Positions 25,351-38,539 of a stretch of 64,000 bases of DNA are shown piece by piece. The stretch lies in contig NC_080715.1 of NCBI RefSeq assembly GCF_019097595.1, positions 29,595,355-29,659,354 of the forward strand, given 5' to 3'. The notes below the pieces were generated by a model. The model worked only from the letters and a program-made list of their open reading frames with translations. It was not told where the DNA came from and ran no database searches. Each line of letters starts with the position of its first letter. The stretch's first letter is position 1. A program made the position numbers and the translations under genes. The stretch comes from Hemibagrus wyckioides. Lineage: Eukaryota > Chordata > Actinopteri > Siluriformes > Bagridae.

Positions 25351-26449
25351 CATAATAAAGAGATAAATACAGATAACAAGGCTTAAAGGTTTTAAAGTTT
25401 TCACTCTGTGTTCTTAAAAAAAATCTGAATTTTCCACCAATTTCAAGCTATTTTTGTCGCATCTGTTGCTTTGAGAAAGCTATTATCTGGATGAACTCAC
25501 AGCTTTTGCTTAAAAATCATGGTGAGGAAGTACAGGGGAACTATTAGAAAGCCCACAGGACCATATTAAGCAGAGCAGCTCGACATACAATCATTTGCAT
25601 TTCTTTTGTTTACTCACAGCTGCCTGGGTTATGAGCATGTCTCTGTATCTTCCTCAGCAAAAAATGATTATTAGTGGTTTAATACACAGCACAAGGGTCA
25701 ATAATTTGAACATTTTTATTTGGCAGTCTAGTTCGAATCTAATCAATGAGCTGTTAGAGTCGTGTTAAAGATACAATACAATACAAAACAATACAGTCGG
25801 TTATTCTGGTACGAGCCACAGGATTTTTCCACTGTGTTCCTCCTACAGTAGACTTCCTGATCTTAACGCCGTCCTTGACACCACTATCTTCCACCATCCC
25901 ATCTCCCTCCTCCCCAATTACACCAAATTACCTTCATTTACCTATCTTCTGCCCTCATGGGGCACATTCACCTCATTCAAAACGGTTTAAGTGACGCATG
26001 ACCCAGAGGATCAGACGTAAACGGCTGACGAAACCGGTCTAGGTGGAAAAAATGGGAAGAAAGATAATGAAGTGTTCAGGGGGAGATGTTTACACCGGCA
26101 TGGCATCTGAGCCTGGTATGTCGTCGCACCGGGCCCAGGGGGCAAAGGTAACTGGGAGGATGTATTGTTATGGTTTTATTCCCAGAGATGGAAGAAGAGA
26201 GGTTATTCTGGAAAAGGAACAGATTTCATCATACGTAGGTAGATCACAAAGGAAAGGATATGAGTACGTGATGGAAGAAGTGACACAGAGCGGGTATTTT
26301 AGCGTTTCCCCAGTGTTTAGAAAGCCGTATCAATAACATACATGTGGTGGCCTGGAAAAAAACCCATTATATGGTCAAATTTAGACATTTTCTACTATAT
26401 ATTCAATTTCATTCAGTTTAACTGGTTTTGTGCTTTCAACATTGGCTAT

Positions 26450-26600
26450 TGCTTTACTGCTTTACAGAAATATATATCTATATTATATTTATCTCTAATG
26501 AGCGAGTCAGTTGAGATGGTAGTGAGGAAAAACTCCCTGAGAGATAAATGCATCAAAAGGGAATTTATCCTCATCTTGGTGACACCCTATAGTGTGAGTA
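26450..26600 (+). repeat. Dispersed fish repeat, copy C
   Basis: Landmarks: TTTACAGAAATATATATCTA, TCTCTAATGAGCGAGTCAG, GAGGAAAAACTCCCTGAGAG, AAAAGGGAATTTATCCTCAT. Same family as copies A and B. Confidence 0.65.
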
Positions 26601-27899
26601 TAGATCATTTCCCTTCAAATTAAAAGTCTGTTTAATCCAAAAAAGTGAAGAAAACTGCATTTAATTATTATTTTAGAGTTCCACTGATGTTGCTCCATCT
26701 GCATGCACATTTTTAATGCAATCTATTCACAGAACCAATAATTTTACAGAGAGTCTCATTTGATTAAAGTTTCCAACAGGAAATGAGTTCTCACTTTAAG
26801 ATTTTAGCATCATCCCTATCAGATTCGGTCTCATCAGCTTTCAACACGAGCCTCAGTGTCATCTCTTCAGTCTGTCTGTTCAGGATAACAGGATGTAGGT
26901 GCTGAAATACAAACACATCATTCAGATTTAACAGATAATGTGTTATTCTGCTACACAGATACAAATCGGAGGTGCGATATATTTATTCACATTAAAAAAA
27001 AAATCCTTTACAGGATATCAGGCTGAGATTTCAGTCAATCATCCTTAGTAACTGCCTGGTCAGGGTTGAAGGCTAGAAGTTTATTTAAACAAATAAAGTT
27101 AAAAAATGCATGATTTTTTTAAAATAAATAAACTCCTATATACAAAAAGACCCACTAGTTGAGACCCTATTATGAACATGAGTGATGTAGCTGAGGTCAA
27201 GGTACTTTCCAAGCTAGCAGAATTCACAGTCCAGGCAGACATTGCTAGCATTTTAGGCAATTTGTGTTTAAATTCAAATACAGATGTAAATATGAACATC
27301 TGGAGTATTCAAAAAATACAAATAGTCATCGCATTACACTTTCACTGTACAAAGTGTGTAAAAGCATGGCAGATACTTTCACATCCAGTCTCTGATTACA
27401 AACCTAACTGATTTAGGTTTATGTCCATTTATTATTGTGTGTAGCTATACACCAACTTGTCATTTATTACATGAGAATTTTACACTTAGCTAGAAAGATT
27501 GTAAACATCATTAGCCAGACTGGCTGCATTTACTGCTGTGTTTGTTACAGGCTTGTTACCAGATGTGCCCTTTGCAGACAGATGTTCCAAGGCAGGGTTA
27601 GAAAGTAAATGAAAACATTTCCATATAGATTTAGTGAAATACACAGGGTGTCTGAAATGTCAGGAATCGTTGGGAATATGGTGAGCAAATATGTCCATCT
27701 GAATATCATTCCATCCAGGAGAAACTCGGAGATATTCAGAGAATTTTGTTTTTTCACAGATTTGGGCCAAGACGTGTTGTGTGATATCATTACAACACAC
27801 AGTTGTCATAAAAAGTCATTATATATGTGTCAGTACTGGTAGGGATTTAAAAGTGTGTTTGTAATTTCACTAATTCAAGTAGTTTTCCACAAAAAAACA

Positions 27900-28075
27900 A
27901 ATGAAATGAAATGAAATGAAATGAAATGAAATGAAATGAAATAAATAAATAAATAAATAAATAAATAAAAAATCAGCAGCAAAATCAATGGCTACAACAA
28001 TCAAAATTAAATAAATTAATAAGTAAGTAAGTGAGTAAATTAACAAACAAATAAATAAATAAATAAAAATGTTGA
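27900..28075. repeat. (AATGA)n(AAAT)n tract
   Basis: Pentanucleotide AATGA repeats to about 27942, then AAAT repeats with GTAA interruptions. Confidence 0.92.
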
Positions 28076-29636
28076 GCAAAAAATAAAAAACAATACTACG
28101 TCTGAGAAGTATATAGAGTCTAAGGGCAGTAATATGTAAAGCATACATGTTGTAAATAATTATATGTAAATTAAATAAAGTTGTAAATAGTTTTTAAAGA
28201 AAAAGTATATTTAGTTTTACTCTCATCTCATCAAGAATTTCCAGAATTCAGCAATATCCAATGAGTTTTCCTAAACCGCCGCTGATAAACTGTAGCTTGG
28301 AAACTTGTTTGCTGAAGGCAACTTTCCTTAACGAGCTTCGAGTAGAAGTTGGTCACGCAAGCTAATGAACACACCAATGTACGGATATATCAGTAATATT
28401 GAGCAGGGGTATGTTCATTCTCAGAGGAGCGGTAGTAGTCCTTGGACTTCTTGCACACTACACGCATGTCTATAGGTGGGTGGACAATTAAAGAAGAGGA
28501 AGATGAGCTCAGGGAATGAAGGTAAAAATTTTCTGTCAGCTTTTGTAAAATAACAAGAATAAGAATAATAAAGATGTAGAAATAGGAGAATAACCTGCTA
28601 ACCATCTTGGGTTTTTTTTGTTTATAATATTAATTTATATATATTATTTGAAACACCAGACTTGGTTAAATCAAACTTTGTGTCATTAACATCATACACA
28701 TTTCACAAATGGAGCACATTTTAAGCTGTAACAAATTAGTTTTGCAAATTAGATTAAAATTATACCTTTTTGTTCCCCATTTTTAGCTATTTTACTCCTT
28801 TACCTGGTATTTAAATTGAAAATAAATAAAAAATAAATAAAAACAGCTTGAAAGCTTGTCAGTATTCTAAAAACATGTATTCTTTTCAAAAGTATCTTAA
28901 ATAAATTTAAGTCATTTTGTTTCACTGCCTCTTCTTGAGGTATACACTCAGATTCCTGTCTATTCGTGACGTTGCTAAAGCCCTGTTTTTCTTCCGGATT
29001 TTACGGTTTTGGAATTTACATGTTTTCTAGTTTGTTTGTGTATTCCATTCCTTTTGAATGTTCCGGTATTTTTGGACTGTTCCTATTTATTGACTGATTG
29101 CCTTATTTCCTGTTTTTTGCACTTCCCATCCTTTGGAACTGTTTTGTTTCTGCACCTTGTTTTGTGAAGTAAACTCACCCTGAACTTGCATCCAACCCCT
29201 GAGTTGGCCATGTGACAAAAATACTATTATGTCATTTTTATTGCTAACACACAAATGTTGACACAAATGTTGAAAGAATTATATTTCTTTCCTTTTTTTC
29301 CCCGTGTTCATCCTCTGGTGTCTGCGGCTCATCAGTACGGCTCACCAATGAATCCAATTAAATCTTACTTTATTCTTCACATATGGATGTGGAGTGACAA
29401 ACTCCACACCTTTTCTCCAACACTCTTTGTCTGACAGTCGCAGACAGGATTATTGCGTAAAAAAATCTGCCAACTGACAGCATTCGTTGTCTATTCTGTG
29501 CACGCGCAGCCCACTCCAATATGTCGAGTTTGGCTCTGGGTTCTCAGTGTTTTACCAAAAAAAATTATTCTTCTGTCTACACAAAAGCATTGCATCAGTT
29601 ATAGTAAACATGAAACATAATATACAGTATAGAGTA

Positions 29637-30352
29637 CACCGATCAGCTGTAACATTAAAACCAATAAAACCAATATTGCATAGGTCCACCTTTGACCTGT
29701 CGAGGCCTGGATTCCTGAAGACCTCTGAAGGTGTGCTGTGGTATCTGACACCAAGACGTTAGCAGCAGTCCTGTAGCTCACAAGGTCGAAGTGGGGCTGA
29801 TGTGAATCGGACTTGTTTGTCTGACACATCCCACAGTTGCTTGATGGTATCGAGATCTGGGGAATTTGGATGCCATGTCAACACCTGGAACTCTTTATCA
29901 TGTTCCTGAAATCATTCGTGAATAATTTTTGCCGTGTAGCAGGGAGCAAGATTAGGGCCTGCTGAAAGAGGACACTGCCATTAGGGAATATCGTTGCCAT
30001 GATAGGGGTGTACTTGGTCTGCGGCAATGTTTAGGTAGGTGGTATGTGTCAAAGTAACATAAGTACCAGGATCTAAGGTTTTCAAGCAGAACATCACACA
30101 ATTCAGAGCATCACTGACTTGCCTGCTTCCGATAGTGCATCCAGGTGCCATTTTTTCTAGCAGTAAGCAATGCACACCCACCAGACTGTCCACATGACGT
30201 AAAAGATGGTCTAGGGCAGATGCTCACATTCCCATTCTAGATACTTCAGGTGATGTACAGGGGTCAGAATAACCCTGAATGCAGCAAGCTGAGATGCTCT
30301 GACTCTTTTCTACCAGAACAAGCAGTAACTTTTTAAGCAATTTGATCAGTGT
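29637..30352 (-). mobile_element. Decayed Tc1-like element (fourth family)
   Basis: Inverted ends of the type CACCGATCAGCTGTAACATT (left) and TTTGATCAGTG (right, 30352), with TA outside both. The minus strand keeps pieces of transposase such as TTYLNIAADQVHPYHGNDIP, followed in another frame by AKIIHE and EHDKEFQVL-like text. It lacks the N-terminal half. A different fragment of this family is at 54200-54452. Confidence 0.8.
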
Positions 30353-30500
30353 ATATGCACAGAATATATAGGCAGCCGTTCAGATTTTCCACAAATCACT
30401 CTGACATATTCAGAGGTGACAAGTTTCATAAGAAAAGTTGATTGTCTTCAGAGTCAGGTTGCACAGGTCCTTCTTGTATCCTAATTTCCTGGTTTATATA

Positions 30501-31504
30501 CAGTGGAACCTTGGCATACGAATTGGTTCTGGAGGCAAGTTCTTAAGGTGAAAATGTGTATTGCGAAATGAATTTTCCCATAAGAAATAATGTAAATGCA
30601 GATAATCCGTTCCAGCCACCCAAAAATATTACCAATATTACCAATACGAAGCGTATGTAAACTGTATGGCTGCTTACAAAGAACTGACCCAAGCCAAGAA
30701 TTCCATGTCAAGGGTCCTCACAGGAAGTCGTGCCACCAGGATTGGACTAAAAATAGAACAGACCACCCACGCCACCAATCTGTCCACAAAAAAATGCCTG
30801 AAAAATCACCTAGCTTTTGAAGGCATGCTGAAGGCAAACGTTGGTATCGTGGGTTGACTCTTTTGAAACAGCTTTTGCTGATTGAAAAAAAAATCTTAAT
30901 ATTCAAAAACTTACTTCTGTTGACTTCTTCTCACTGACACAAACAAGTGTTGACCGGCTCCCGGACATATTCGCAACTTAGCCAGCATTCAGTTCAGGTA
31001 CATATACAGCTCTGGAAAAAAATACCACTGTAAAATTCTTATGTTATTTTATTACAGTTGCATGTATTGGTGAGATGAACAGTTTTGGTTCATTTTTTTG
31101 TTGAACTGCTGACAATATTTCTGCTAAATTCAAAATATAACTATTGTTATTTAGAGTGTATATTTAAAGGAAATGACAACACATCAAATTAACCCAAGAT
31201 CATGCAGTATTTGCAGAGCTTTAATAACTCAAATAAAACAAAATGCAAATAATTGGTAAACAAATTGTGTTAATGCTTTGGCTAAATAACATTAAGAAAT
31301 CAGTATTTGGTGGAATAACCCCGATTTGCAGGCGATTTGGCTCCATGCTCTCCACCAGCTGAGCAACCAGCTCAGTTTTGCTTGATGGTTTGTGACCATC
31401 CATCTTCCTCTTGATGACATTCCAGAGGTTTTCAATAGGGTTCAAATCTGAAGACTGGGCAGTGGTATATATGTATATATCATTTGTATGCTGAGGTTCC
31501 ACGG
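30501..31504. mobile_element. Non-autonomous DNA element with CAGTGGAACC ends, hosting a nested insertion
   Basis: Left end CAGTGGAACCTTGGCATACG at 30501; right end is its reverse complement, ATGCTGAGGTTCCACGG, at 31504; TA on both sides. No transposase is recognisable. It is interrupted by the element at 31007-31468. A second copy at 33164-33690 lacks that insertion, which confirms the nesting. Confidence 0.85.
31007..31468 (-). mobile_element. Deleted Tc1-like element nested in another element
   Basis: Starts CAGCTCTGGAAAAAAATACC after TA and is about 90% like the remnant at 22413-22942, including the transposase 3' end (DLNPIENLWNVIKRKMDGHK). The catalytic E of the DD34E triad (NPIE) is visible. 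The right end is lost within a short TATATATGTATATAT stretch. Confidence 0.85.
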
Positions 31505-32228
31505 TAAATGTATAGTATCAGGTTTATGTATTTAATTTTTATTTTTTGCATTTAATTACAGACCAAAGCATACATTTCATTGAAACTATTATACTTTTAT
31601 ACCACTGGACTTAACACATATCCTCACATGAGCTGATATAGAGTAACACAGACATTCCTCTGTTTTAGGCAAACTCGTTCAAATCCCTGTCCAAGCACTA
31701 CTTAAGTCTGAATACTAATGTGTGCAATTTTGTAATTAACTCCTCTCTCTGCATGCATAGCTCAACTCTCAATATAGCCCTTAGGTTTGAACTTAATTGT
31801 ATTTACAGCCGGGTAAAGAAAAGAGACAAAATTCACAGCACTCAGTTAATACTTACTTCTGTATTTCATTTTATGACCTCATATGTTTCATTCAAACGCT
31901 AACAAATGCGAAACACGATGTTTGGCATTCAGTAATGACTTGATTTATATTCTCCACAATATGTTTTTTTTTTTTTAATCTTTAGAGTAATAGAATTTTC
32001 CAAAATCTTATATGAATTAATTGGGAGCTTTTTGAAAATAAATAAATAAATAGATGTTTTGTCTACAGAGTGCGTAATACATTATTGCACACGGACACAC
32101 AAGGAAAAAAAATTGGCTGGCATGAGAACAATGTAGGTGGCACAACAGATTTCTGAAGGAGTGTGCTGCACGATATTGTTCTCCTGCATTATTACGCATG
32201 AGTTATTTGTCACAGTTTCTCATCAGGC

Positions 32229-32230
<2 letters not shown>

Positions 32231-32285
<55 letters not shown>
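32231..32285. repeat. (GA)n microsatellite
   Basis: About 27 GA units. Confidence 0.97.
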
Positions 32286-32287
<2 letters not shown>

Positions 32288-33163
32288 AAAAAAGTTGACA
32301 TTTTCTCAAGTTCTTAACACTCAATGTGATTCACTGTGAATCATGTGGGTTTTTCTTAATCTGTTTTTGTATTCTTGTAAAGTGAGTCAAACACTAATCA
32401 CCAGGCATTACAGGGATTAACAGATGAAACTATATAAAACTGTTGAGGCATTTATTTTGAAAATGTCCTTAATAGATGGTGCACCTTGGGCTCAGAAGAT
32501 AAGGTTACAGTTTAACTCATTTCTTTATGTGTCACTGGAATGGCAATCCTCTAGGTTGTATCTCGGGTACCTTTAGATTGTATTTGTATTTTTGACTATT
32601 TCGCTGATGCTTTTCTCCAAAGCAACATACAGGTTACAGCAGTTCAGGGGTTATTGGGTATTGCATAAGGAACTAACTAGAGCAGATTTCAGGATTTGAA
32701 CAGACAACCTTCTGACCAATACTCTAGAGCTGTAATCTCTGACCCACTAAATAATGGAGCTGAAAGGTACATTTGAAAGGTACAAACACCAGTGAAGCAT
32801 GAAAACACACTAGTACAGTTTCGTACAGGGTATAAATATACCAAATGTATATTTAAGCTCATTACATTAGCTAAGAGACAAAGGGATGGGTTAGTTTTAG
32901 TAATAAGTGTACATGTATATTTTATTCATTAATTATTCATTCAGCAGTTTCATCTGATCTTGATAACCAAACCCACCTGCACTCATTTATTTTTTTCCAG
33001 CAGTTATTATTTTGGTACTGTTTCCAAAAACAAGCATGAACGAGTCATTTAAACCCGAATGGAGCAACTGTGACATCACTTGCCTAATATATGAAACCAT
33101 TTTGAAAGGTTCATTGCAAAGAACCAAATTGGGTTTGAATCCCAGTTAGATATATTATTATTA

Positions 33164-33690
33164 CAGTGGAAACTCCTCATACAGATTTAATTAATTCTGG
33201 AGGCGAGTACTTAAGGCGAAACTGTGTATTGCAAAACAAAATTTCCCATAAGAATTAATGTAAATGCAGATAATCCGTTCCAGCCATCCAAAAATATGAT
33301 CAATATTACCAATACGAAGTGTATGTAAACTGTATGGCTGCTTACAAAGAACTGACCCAAGCCAAGCATTCCATGTCAAGGGTCCTCACAGGAAGTCGTG
33401 CCACCAAGCTTGGGTTAAAAATAGAACAGACCACCCACACCACCAATCTGTCAACAAAAAAACACCCGAAAAATCACCTAGCTTTTGGACGCCTGACGAA
33501 GGTAATGTTGGTATCGTGGGTTGACTCTTTCGAAATAGCTTTCACTGACTGAAAAAAATTGTTACATTCGTAAACTCGCTTCTGTTGGCTTCGCTTGGCT
33601 TTCCACTGACGCAAACAAGTTTTGAATGGCTCCCAGACGTATGCGTAACTTAGCTGGCATTCGCTTCGGTTCATTGGTTCGTATATTTAA
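33164..33690. mobile_element. Second copy of the CAGTGGAACC-end DNA element, right end lost
   Basis: Left end CAGTGGAAACTCCTCATACA preceded by TA. It follows the copy at 30501 through GATAATCCGTTCCAGCCA, CTGACCCAAGCCAAGCATTC and TGGTATCGTGGGTTGACTCT, up to GGTTCATTGGTTCGTATA, then the match stops. Confidence 0.82.
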
Positions 33691-34385
33691 AATGCTTCAA
33701 ATGTCGATGCAATATGCAAATGCTATATTATTGATAACTGCAAAACTCCTCCCTCTTATTGAACCGTATCATCATTTCCATTTGAATTATTTAATCACAA
33801 ATTTAATCAACTATTTACTTTTTTAAAACATGTCATTCATAAACACATTATTTCAAAACCTCTCACAGGAGTATCCACATAGAGACAAAACAACAAGAGG
33901 TAATGGCACCCCTTTGACATTACGGATAAGGGTACTATATAGAATCTTTCTTTTTTACAATAACCATGTATAGAACCCCAAAGTTCCATATAGAACCCCA
34001 AGGAACATCTGTTTTTTTTAATTGCCCGATAAAGTAGTTGCTTTATGAACAAACGCATCACTCAGTGCTGTGGGAACATCACTCATGTTCCATAATATGG
34101 TCTCATGTTATTTATCATGGGAGCTTCATATCAGACGTTCTGCATGAAAGCATATATTAAAAAAATCACTCTGCACTCGGGTAAAGTTAAAAGAATTTTA
34201 TTTTCTGACAGATTGAGAGAAGTTCAGGAAACAATCCAGCACTAAATGAGACAAAAACTACACTACACTAAGAGTGATGTCTGTTTCCGAGGCATTACGC
34301 CCAACACAAATTCATAGTAAATAATGTGACTTCTACAACCGAACCATATATAATCTGCTTATTTTTTCTCATGTTTTCTTCCCAG

Positions 34386-34533
34386 AGATTGGTGGGGAAC
34401 ACAAATTCTGACATTGCGGTCTATCACAAGCTCAGTCAACCCATTCGAACCCGCTTTCTGAAATTTGTCCCTCTTGAGTGGAACCCCAGTGGCAGAATCG
34501 GGCTCAGGATCGACGTCTATGGCTGCACATACA
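34386..34533 (+). CDS. cntnap5: CNTNAP5-like exon 4: end of the F5/8C domain
   Basis: A 148-nt exon, phase 0 in and phase 1 out. Acceptor TTTTCTTCCCAG before 34386; a second AG two bases on would break the frame, so 34386 is chosen. Donor ACA|GTGAGT at 34534. It reads [36 protein letters not shown] and [10 protein letters not shown]. The WNP(S/R)[12 protein letters not shown] string closes the discoidin domain, and its cysteine is the partner of the one in exon 2. The first residues (RLVGNTNSD) align with TFAGNMNAD of mammalian CNTNAP5 as remembered. Confidence 0.96.
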
Positions 34534-36601
34534 GTGAGTACCTGATACGAGATAGATATGATTTACTGCTAGATTCAGCAACAGCACTTGGAGTCACACA
34601 CTTCACATGGAATAGCATGGAATTCATTTTAATCACATTATAGACATGCTGTCCTGCCAGGCTTTGAGCCACCATGCTATTTTGTTTGCATTGTTTCTCC
34701 ATGAGGAAGAGTTTTTGATTTGTGGTTTTGTGCGATATACAAATTTATCTGCTCTGATTAGAGATTTGCTTTAGATTTACAGCTATTACGGTAGTATAAG
34801 AACAAGATTGGTTCTGACCCTGACTTAAAATGTGATTGGCTGCATGCCTACGTGTATTATTTTCACATAAGTAAGTCAGAACTCTGAGCTAGTGCTTCTG
34901 TATTTGTAGGAAAAAAATAAAGAAAAAAAAAAAAAATCAGCAATCTGATCTTGCCAGGCTTGGCCCAAAAATAACCAATCCCAATACTTAAAAAAAGGAC
35001 ACAAAAAGGAAATTTAAATCCTAAAGTCAATGAAAGAGAGTAACAGAATAAATGTTTTTAGTGACTCACTAAGAAGGAGCCGTCGGCCGTTCAGGTTGAT
35101 GACACTAGCATGAGGCTTGGAGAAAACAGCATAAAATGCAGACGATAAATAAACTCAAAAGCTAATTAGTTTTTTAAAACAGCGATGATATCTGAAGAAA
35201 TAAATCTCTTTAAAATTCTGTGCACTATTTACACGGGTTTTATGCTTTTATGTTTATAGCAATGTTTGTACTTTTATGTTTGTAATAATAATAAACTTTA
35301 TTTTGCGGTTGAATTACATTTGAAATATCCGGCCTGGTTTAATGTGCAAACATTAACAGACAGAATTAATCCTCAGTTTTATTTATTATAAATCGGCTAT
35401 AAGTTGTATACAGCCGCTTTACAGTCTAATATTTATTCTTTCTTGCTTATTCACTTCAGAATTCGACTTTCAAACACACCAGTTTGTTTTCTTTATTCTC
35501 TTCTGCTCTTTGTGTCAGAAGACTGTCAGAAGAATAGATTAAGGGCGTGTGGTTTCTCAGATTGAGAATCATATTTATGGGAGTGATGATTTAAAATTCA
35601 GCATACTGTATAGCTAGATATTATTGGAGATTTTAACTTAAGTACTTAATATAAAGTATAATAATAATGATCATTATTTAAAAATAAATTAAAAAAGAAA
35701 CTTAAAAATTGCACTATTTTAGCAGCCAAAGAATACAAATAAAGTATACTATGATGCAACAACCAGGAAGTGAATCCAAGAACTCAAAATATGATGCAGC
35801 AGTCAAAGATTTCTTCACTCACTGGTCGTAATAACATTGCTGGCAGTAGCACACCATTTCTAAAAAACACCATATGCACTGATGAAACTCATTTAGGATC
35901 TATTGCCACATCCATCTGGAACACATTAGTCACAAATCAAATGCAAGTTCTACAAATCCAGGTGTGGTCAGAACCACCTAGATGCTTCCTGGCACATGTT
36001 TGTGTGGATGCTGAGATCTTTTGTGATCTTTGCCCAGAACTTTCTCTCTGAGACAGAGTTGGTTCAATATGAAACAGAGGCCTGGTCATTATTCTGGATC
36101 ATACAGTAATACCATAGCTATGCAAATATTTTAGATGTTTTGTTCCAGACAATGATAAGAGGAACAGGAATCACCATAGGACTACTCTGAAAGGTGCCCC
36201 ACTTGAAGTTCGGATGTACTGAATTTTACATAGTCTGGTCTAAATACTACCATAGAACAAGGGAAACTTAGTGGGCTCACATTCATTGAGAGTAGCATGG
36301 TCAGTTGAGTCACAAAATTTGGGTAGGGCATCATCTTGGAGGTATCTGGCCATCAATGAATGCAAAGCAACTTTTATTGCTGCTTTAACAGTACACTACA
36401 CTAAATGGCCAAAAGTATGTGAACCATATATATATACCTTTCCTAAACTGTGAGCACCATGAAGACATGGTGTGTAAGTGGAAGAGCTTGAGTGTCCTGC
36501 ACAGAGCCCTGACTCTGTCTCAGCCCTACTGAACACCAACTGAACCTCAGACCTTCTCACTGTTCCAACATCAGTGTCTGATTTTACTAATGTAATAAGT
36601 A

Positions 36602-36778
36602 GGGACTTGGTAGCTCACGGTAGTCAAGGTGCTGGGTCACTGATCAGAAGGTCAGGGTTCAAGCCACCAAGCTGTCAACGTTGCGCTATTGAGCTCCACC
36701 TGCTCCAGGGGTGCTGCACCATATCTGGACCTTGCACTCTGACCCCAGCTTGATAATAAGCTGCGATATGTGAATTTT
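36602..36778 (+). repeat. tRNA-derived SINE, first of a pair
   Basis: Head GGTAGCTCACGGTAGTCAAG (A-box-like), B-box-like AGGGTTCAAGCC, and body CTGCTCCAGGGGTGCTGCAC and ACTCTGACCCCAGCTTG. Ends where a second SINE head begins. Confidence 0.75.
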
Positions 36779-37135
36779 GGGGGAAGTGGTAGCTCAAGTA
36801 GTTAAGGCTCTGAGTTGTTGCTTGGAAGATTGGATTGGAAGGTTGTTGATTAGAAAATCAGGGTTGATCTTCCAATCAACCGATTTTCCAACTGATTGAA
36901 AGATCAGGGCTCAAGCAATTTTTTTAGCAATGCTAAACTGCAATGCTAAACTGCCTTTTAGCAATGCTAAACTGCCACCATTGGGCCCTTGAGCAAGGCC
37001 CCAACCAACCATGCTCCACGGGCACCACACCATTGACCCTGATGCTTGACCCTGTGCTATGACCCCAACCCTCCAAGGATGGGTTATACTTATAATAATG
37101 TATATGTGAAAAATAAAGGCTGCTTAACTTAATGC
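36779..37135 (+). repeat. tRNA-derived SINE, second of a pair, with internal duplications
   Basis: Head GTGGTAGCTCAAGTAGTTAA, then several short internal repeats (ATCAACC/GATTTTCCAA, and AGCAATGCTAAACTGC three times near 36927-36974), then the family body TTGGGCCCTTGAGCAAGGCC and TATGACCCCAACCCTCCAAG, and an AATAAAGGCTGCTT end. The relic reads TAATG on both sides of the SINE pair, a possible target duplication. Confidence 0.75.
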
Positions 37136-38539
37136 TTATGTAGCTAAATAAACACCAAATCCCACAGCCACGCCCCAACATCTACTGCAAAGCCTTTCCA
37201 GAAGACTCGATTATAATAGCAATGGAATGGGATGTTCAACAAACACAAGTGGGTGTGATGATCAGGTGTCCACATATTTTTGGTCATATAGAGAACCTAA
37301 ACCAGGTTCCTACCACTCAGATGCTGAAATTTCCTTGGATCCTAAAACATCTCTTTTAGAAAAGCAAGAATTAGCTTATCAGATTCCAGAGAGATGCCAT
37401 ACACGGTGAGGTGTTGTGCTGTCAGGGCTAATGTACATCACATCACTGTCTAGCAGTCTCTGAAGAAAGGTCATCAAGGCATTGTTCTGGGTTTAGCCGT
37501 TTTAGGAACATCTTTCTCCTAATGCCTGTGTACGTTATGGGTTCTTGCTTGTTCCAGGAACTCTTGTTCTGAGTATGATATAATGGTTCATATTTAATAA
37601 AAGAATCTCTCATTACTGTTGTTTTTGTGACCATTTGGGCTGGTAGGTGTGACCAGTTGAGCAAACAATGTACTGCATATGTGCATCCAAACAAACACGC
37701 TTAATGAACATATGGCCAGTGTTGTATAAACCTGTGAGCATTTTCCCGTCAGTGAAAATGAGACTCTCAGGTGTTTTGTTGTTATGGATTTTAATTGCGT
37801 TCGGCTTAAAGAGCTGAGGAAACGCTGTGCTTTCTGTTTAACTAGATATGCATTGCATTATATATTTAGAAACTTTGGAATACTGAAACAGCTGTGAAAT
37901 CATATTGTCTTTAAAAAATTTAGATTAAAAAAAATGTGTATGCCAATTTTTTTATTGACCATGAAATAGTAATGCTTGTTAGAAAATTCTAGATCTTCTA
38001 CATGTCTAATTTATTTAGCTCATGATAAAAATATACTTGTTTAATAAAATAAAAATCTATTTTTTAAATGATCAATCAAAAACCTTTTATAGTGTCACTA
38101 ATGAAAATCATGCATAATATTTTTTGTATAAAAAAGGCAGTGAATCAGACAGCAGGGCTAACTGTCTTGCTTTCTTTTTTTAGTTTTATTTATTTATTTT
38201 TGAGATAGCAAATCACTAAAATGGCACTAGACACCATTAAAACAGCATTGAATTTCTTTTGTCCTATCAGCCGAATACTGCTGACCTACATTTTATTTCC
38301 TGGCTTAGTTACTCATGACACTGAGTGTGTAGGACGTCCTGAAGGACGTTACACTGATGTAAGAACAGATGAAATCCGCTTGAAAATAAGCGTTAAAGCA
38401 CAAAAGATGTAAAATCGTACAGCCAAAGATGGCAGAAGTAGGTTTGGTCTGTAGCAAGACAAAAACATGAATGACTTCAAGACTAATGGAGACCAGAGAA
38501 ATCTTTGAGATAAAACTGAGAATGTTTTGTGTGGTGTAG

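Larger units (their letters stand above)
36399..37293 (+). mobile_element. Tc1-like relic with SINEs inserted
   Basis: Left end CACTAAATGGCCAAAAGTAT at 36399 and right end GTGTCCACATATTTTTGGTC running to 37293 are the inverted ends of a CACTATATGGCCAAAAGTATG-type Tc1 family. Only transposase scraps remain (LSVLHRALTL-like in shifted frames, left of 36600; AKPFQKTRL-like right of 37190). The middle, 36602-37135, is SINE DNA. Confidence 0.8.

Noticed and set aside
26043..26336. 97-codon + strand frame (MEKMGRKIMKCSGGDV...)
   Set aside because: No recognisable domain, no splice or promoter support and no similarity I can recall; a chance frame is likelier, though a search would settle it.
36602..37135. 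Possible tRNA genes, from A-box and B-box matches
   Set aside because: The matches belong to SINE heads; the cloverleaf cannot be completed and the family body follows each time.
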